In this document: positions 49,141 to 51,862 of the stretch, piece after piece
Numbering within the stretch: position 1 is the stretch's first letter
Layout of the letters: each line of letters begins with the position of its first letter
Assembly (NCBI GenBank): GCA_964353745.1
Contig: CAYGWD010000004.1
Location: forward strand, 1-51,862
From: CS1-C013 sp964353745
Lineage (GTDB): Archaea; Aenigmatarchaeota; Aenigmatarchaeia; Aenigmatarchaeales; Aenigmatarchaeaceae
DNA length: 51,862 nucleotides
Direction: 5' to 3'
Notes under the pieces: generated by a model
Databases searched by the model: none
The model's input: the letters and a program-made list of their open reading frames with translations, nothing else
What the model was told of the DNA's origin: nothing
Translations under genes and position numbers: made by a program

Positions 49141-49362
49141 AATTTTTCACCTATTAATTTTTTATGAAAGTACATATTTAAACGTGATGTATGTTTTACT
49201 TAATATATATTTTATCATAATCATCTTGAAATATATTTAATTAACTATTTGGTATCCTATATATAAAACGTTATATGTTACATCTACTATATTTTAAAAA
49301 ATATATTTCCTATATCAATATTAATTCCCTAATCAAAAAAACACTCACACAAATGTTGAAAA

Positions 49363-49587
49363 TCACTTGGTTTGCAAGGTAAAGTACAAAATAAGCATAA
49401 CTATGAAAACTAATATAATTATAACAAAAAATAACGGGTTGCTAATCAAAAATGAGAGAAAATCTCTAGCAGAAGATTCTACAAGGCCTAAATTTATAGA
49501 ATACCTTCCAAAGATGTAGGCTGTTAGCAGTATTTCCGGTATCATGACAATTATTATCGCAATCAAAAGCATGCCCTTAAGTTTCAT
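49363..49587 (-). CDS. Small two-helix membrane protein
   Basis: 74 residues, membrane segments at about 5-25 and 48-70, with a polar loop GRYSINLGLVESSARDFL. No family recognised. It is divergent from the histone gene across 35 bases, so the two promoters overlap. Confidence 0.5.
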   Translation of the reverse strand: MKLKGMLLIAIIIVMIPEILLTAYIFGRYSINLGLVESSARDFLSFLISNPLFFVIIILVFIVMLILYFTLQTK

Positions 49588-49622
49588 ATTATTTATATTG
49601 ATCTAGTTTAAATAAATAGAAT

Positions 49623-49826
49623 ATGGACCTACCATTAACACCCGTCGAAAAAATACTGAAGAAATCGAACATGCGTATAAGTGATGACGCTGTAAAGGAG
49701 TTTGCCACACTTTTGGAAGAGATAACGTCTGATTTAGCAGCTGAAGCAGCTGTGATAGCAAAAAGTGAGGGTAGAAAGACAGTCCTTGACGAGGATATTC
49801 TAAAAGCCAGGAGAAAGATAGAATAA
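49623..49826 (+). CDS. Archaeal histone
   Basis: 67 residues, the normal length of a one-domain archaeal histone fold: MDLPLTPVEKILKK, RISDDAVKEFATLLEEI, TSDLAAEAAVIAKSEGRK and TVLDEDILKARRKI for the three helices. The T-V-L-x-x-D-I motif and the KT before it are classical. It wraps chromosomal DNA as dimers or longer stacks. No second copy lies in the window. Confidence 0.95.
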   Translation: MDLPLTPVEKILKKSNMRISDDAVKEFATLLEEITSDLAAEAAVIAKSEGRKTVLDEDILKARRKIE

Positions 49827-49856
49827 ATTTAAGAATATTGAATCATTAATACACCT

Positions 49857-50351
49857 ATGAAAAAAAGAGTAGTTAATGTGTTTTCTGAGTTGTTAAGGAA
49901 CTCTAAAAAGAGCGACAGGGACATTGCAAAAAAACTGAAAATATCACAACCAACCGTAACAAGGATAAGGAAAAAACTTGAAACAACAGGATACATATCA
50001 GAGTACACCATTATACCGAATTTCCCAAAGTTAGGCTTTGAAATATGCGCTTTCATTTTCTTCAATACCAACAGGTGCGGAGGCAAGAAAGTTAAATCCA
50101 AAGCTCATGAATGGATAGCAAAAAATCCCTCTGTATTGTTTTCTGCTGCAGGAGACGGCATCCGTGGCAAGAATTGCGCGATATTGACCCTGCATAAAAA
50201 CTTCACAGAGTACACAAACTTCCTTAATGGTTTCAAAGCAATGTGGGGGAGTGAAATAGGGAACATAGAAACATTCCTCGTATCACTCGAGACTTCAACC
50301 CCTAAGTTTGTTTCATTCAAGAGTATAGCAGATTTAATTCAATCAGATTAA
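49857..50351 (+). CDS. Lrp/AsnC family regulator
   Basis: 164 residues. The helix-turn-helix is VFSELLRNSKKSDRDIAKKL, KISQPTVTRIRKKLETTGYI; the rest is a divergent RAM-like domain with GFEICAFIFFNTNR and the end NIETFLVSLETSTPKFVS. It starts 30 bases after the histone stop, and a co-transcribed regulator of chromatin is possible. The target is not shown. Confidence 0.85.
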   Translation: MKKRVVNVFSELLRNSKKSDRDIAKKLKISQPTVTRIRKKLETTGYISEYTIIPNFPKLGFEICAFIFFNTNRCGGKKVKSKAHEWIAKNPSVLFSAAGDGIRGKNCAILTLHKNFTEYTNFLNGFKAMWGSEIGNIETFLVSLETSTPKFVSFKSIADLIQSD

Positions 50352-50402
50352 CTCTCCAGCGAAGTAAAAAAAGAATATAAGTTTTAAGATGTAATTGATT
50401 TT

Positions 50403-51389
50403 ATGGATTTTGAGGCTATATTAAACAAGATAAGGGAAAAGACTAATCTTACAGAAGACGAAATCAACAGAAAGATTATAGAAAAACAGCAAGAGCTCTC
50501 TAATCTAGTATCGAAGGAGGGAGCTGCTTACATAATAGCAAAGGAACTTGGTCTGGACATATTCCCAAAGACTAAAAGGAGATTGGAGATAAAGAATGTT
50601 CTTCCAAAACTAAGAAATTTGAACCTCACGGCAAGGGTTGTTAAGGTTTTCGATACCAGAGAATTCAAGAGAAAAGATAAATCAGGCAAAGTTGCCACTG
50701 TAATCCTTGGTGATTCTACTGGAACAATAAGAATGTCTTTATGGGACCAGCAAACAGAGATAGCGAAGAAACTAAAGCCTGACATGCCTGTAGAAGTGTT
50801 TGGTGCATATACAAAGGAGAATGGAATCAGCGGGGTTGAAATAAGACTTGGAAACAAAGGCGGCATAAAAGTCTTAGAGGAGACTGACATCCCCTCGTTG
50901 GAGAAGATAACGCAAAAGGAATCAGGAAGGGAAAACATATCTGGCTTGAAAGAGGGAGCAATGAGCGAGATAAGGGCTGCCTTGGTCCAATTGTTCGAGA
51001 CTAATGTTTTCTATGAAATATGCCCTGTATGCGAAACGAGAGTCATGAAGGACGGCGAAAAATTCAAGTGCAATGAACATGGAGAGGTAGAGCCAAAGAA
51101 GACTATTGTTCTGTCAGGTGTTATTGATGACGGGACAGGAAATATAAGAGCGGTTTTCTTCAGGGACAATGCCCTCAAATTAATAGGGATGACCATTGAC
51201 GAGGCCTTGAAGAAAAAGGATTCTTTTTTTGAAAATCTGGACGTGCTTGGAAAGGAATTCATAATGTTCGGAAAGGTCAGAAAGAACAACGCTTTTAATA
51301 GATTGGAATTCGTCGCAAACGATATCAGAGAAGTTGATGTTGAAAGGGAGATAAATGAAATTATAAATAATTTAACAACGAATGTTTAA
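50403..51389 (+). CDS. RPA-like single-stranded DNA-binding protein
   Basis: 328 residues. An N-terminal helical region (1-60) leads to an OB-fold (70-160: LNLTARVVKVFDTREFKRKD, ATVILGDSTGTIRMSLWD) and a second OB-fold interrupted by a zinc finger at Cys207, Cys210, Cys223 and His226 (CPVC, FKCNEH). This is the archaeal RPA41-like architecture. It coats single-stranded DNA and loads RadA, encoded next. Together they form a recombination/repair operon. Confidence 0.9.
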   Translation: MDFEAILNKIREKTNLTEDEINRKIIEKQQELSNLVSKEGAAYIIAKELGLDIFPKTKRRLEIKNVLPKLRNLNLTARVVKVFDTREFKRKDKSGKVATVILGDSTGTIRMSLWDQQTEIAKKLKPDMPVEVFGAYTKENGISGVEIRLGNKGGIKVLEETDIPSLEKITQKESGRENISGLKEGAMSEIRAALVQLFETNVFYEICPVCETRVMKDGEKFKCNEHGEVEPKKTIVLSGVIDDGTGNIRAVFFRDNALKLIGMTIDEALKKKDSFFENLDVLGKEFIMFGKVRKNNAFNRLEFVANDIREVDVEREINEIINNLTTNV

Positions 51390-51399
51390 AGTGAATTCT

Positions 51400-51862
51400 A
51401 TGGCTGATAAAATAGAGTATATAGCAGATATACCCGGCGTTGGTGAAAAAATAGCCGAGAAACTTAAGAAAGCTGGCTACATCGACATGATGAGTCTGGC
51501 AGCCGCATCGCCAATGGAAGTTGCCGAGGCTGCTGAGATAGGAGAGCCGACAGCGGACAAGATAATAAGGACTGCCAGGAAAGTCCTAAACATCGATTTT
51601 GAGACGGCCACTGTTGTCTACGAAAGAAGGGAGAACATAGGAAAGATATCGACCGGCAGCAAGAATCTTGACACATTGTTAGGCGGTGGAATAGAAACGC
51701 AGGCTGTCACAGAATTTCATGGCGCGTTCGGTTCAGGAAAAACGCAAGTAGGTTTCCAGCTGACAATAAATGTTCAATTGCCCCCAGAAAAGGGAGGATT
51801 GGGAGGCGCTTGCATATTTGTAGACGCTGAAAATACATTTAGGCCAGGCAGAATAAAGCAAA
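51400..51862 (+). CDS. radA: RadA recombinase, 3' end outside window
   Basis: 154 residues visible, starting at ATG 51400 after an 11-base gap from RPA. The N-terminal helix-hairpin-helix domain (IPGVGEKIAEKLKKAG) is followed by EIGEPTADKIIRTARK and the recombinase core: GGGIETQAVTEF, the Walker A loop GAFGSGKTQ (108-115) and FVDAENTFRP. RadA polymerises on single-stranded DNA and performs strand exchange, with RPA as partner. No intein is visible in the part shown; the gene continues beyond the window. Confidence 0.95.
   Translation, partial: MADKIEYIADIPGVGEKIAEKLKKAGYIDMMSLAAASPMEVAEAAEIGEPTADKIIRTARKVLNIDFETATVVYERRENIGKISTGSKNLDTLLGGGIETQAVTEFHGAFGSGKTQVGFQLTINVQLPPEKGGLGGACIFVDAENTFRPGRIKQ

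Noticed and set aside
1..51862. CRISPR arrays, rRNA genes, complete insertion sequences, integrases
   Set aside because: None found by reading; no regularly spaced repeats, no 16S/23S segments, no transposase motif.

Overview
The window is a gene-dense, AT-rich piece of an archaeal chromosome. The archaeal assignment rests on a one-domain histone (49623-49826), an RPA-type single-strand binding protein with a Cys3-His zinc finger followed directly by RadA (50403-51862), Lrp/AsnC regulators, a stand-alone FMN glutamate-synthase domain, a class III (type IV pilin-like) secretion signal, TTTAAA/TTTATA promoter boxes about 25-45 bases upstream of starts, and GGTGA Shine-Dalgarno sequences. No methanogenesis or other central carbon pathway is visible. 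Many very small proteins, zinc ribbons, DUF5661, and lone Cas4-like and DHH nucleases suggest a DPANN-like or otherwise uncultivated lineage; this placement is inference.

Layout. 0-9.7 kb: surface and envelope proteins (beta-propeller, Cys-rich anchored proteins, a pilin-signal protein), a VIT1-like transporter, an alpha/beta hydrolase, and a thioredoxin reductase whose redox CXXC is split by a 410-residue intein. 9.8-16.7 kb: GltB-like synthase, an ATP-cone/restriction-fold protein, a Mth938-like protein, a tRNA-Gln(CTG) with an oversized D-loop, a DJ-1/lipoprotein pair and a GH15-like protein. 16.7-31.4 kb: a DHH phosphoesterase with a second intein in its GGGH/PAAG motif, small membrane proteins, a Cas4-like nuclease, a HAD phosphatase, a eukaryote-like type IB topoisomerase with all five catalytic residues, flavodoxin, an ABC exporter and TspO. 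31.5-38.8 kb: an accessory stretch of small and decaying genes, including two families of tiny paralogous ORFs, a RidA remnant and a zinc-finger remnant, and a recurring motif at stop codons. 38.8-45.8 kb: a defence-type island with HEPN/MNT, a nucleotidyltransferase pair, a RelE-like toxin-antitoxin pair, a beta-CASP-like metallo-beta-lactamase protein, and a type II restriction-modification pair. 45.8-49.6 kb: small hypotheticals, a methyltransferase and winged-helix regulators. 49.6-51.9 kb: histone, Lrp, RPA and RadA (RadA runs off the window).

How the genes work together. RPA and RadA form a clear recombination/repair pair, with RadA starting 11 bases after RPA. Several couples overlap by four bases (ATGA) and are probably translationally coupled: trxB with a small anchored protein, DJ-1 with a lipoprotein, RelE with its antitoxin, and the nucleotidyltransferase with a 53-residue partner. 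The most unusual features are the two inteins sitting in catalytic motifs, the type IB topoisomerase, the tRNA-Gln insertion, the tiny-protein families at 32.6-34.6 kb, and the repeated traces of genes shortened in frame or stitched together (33.9, 35.5 and 40.7 kb).
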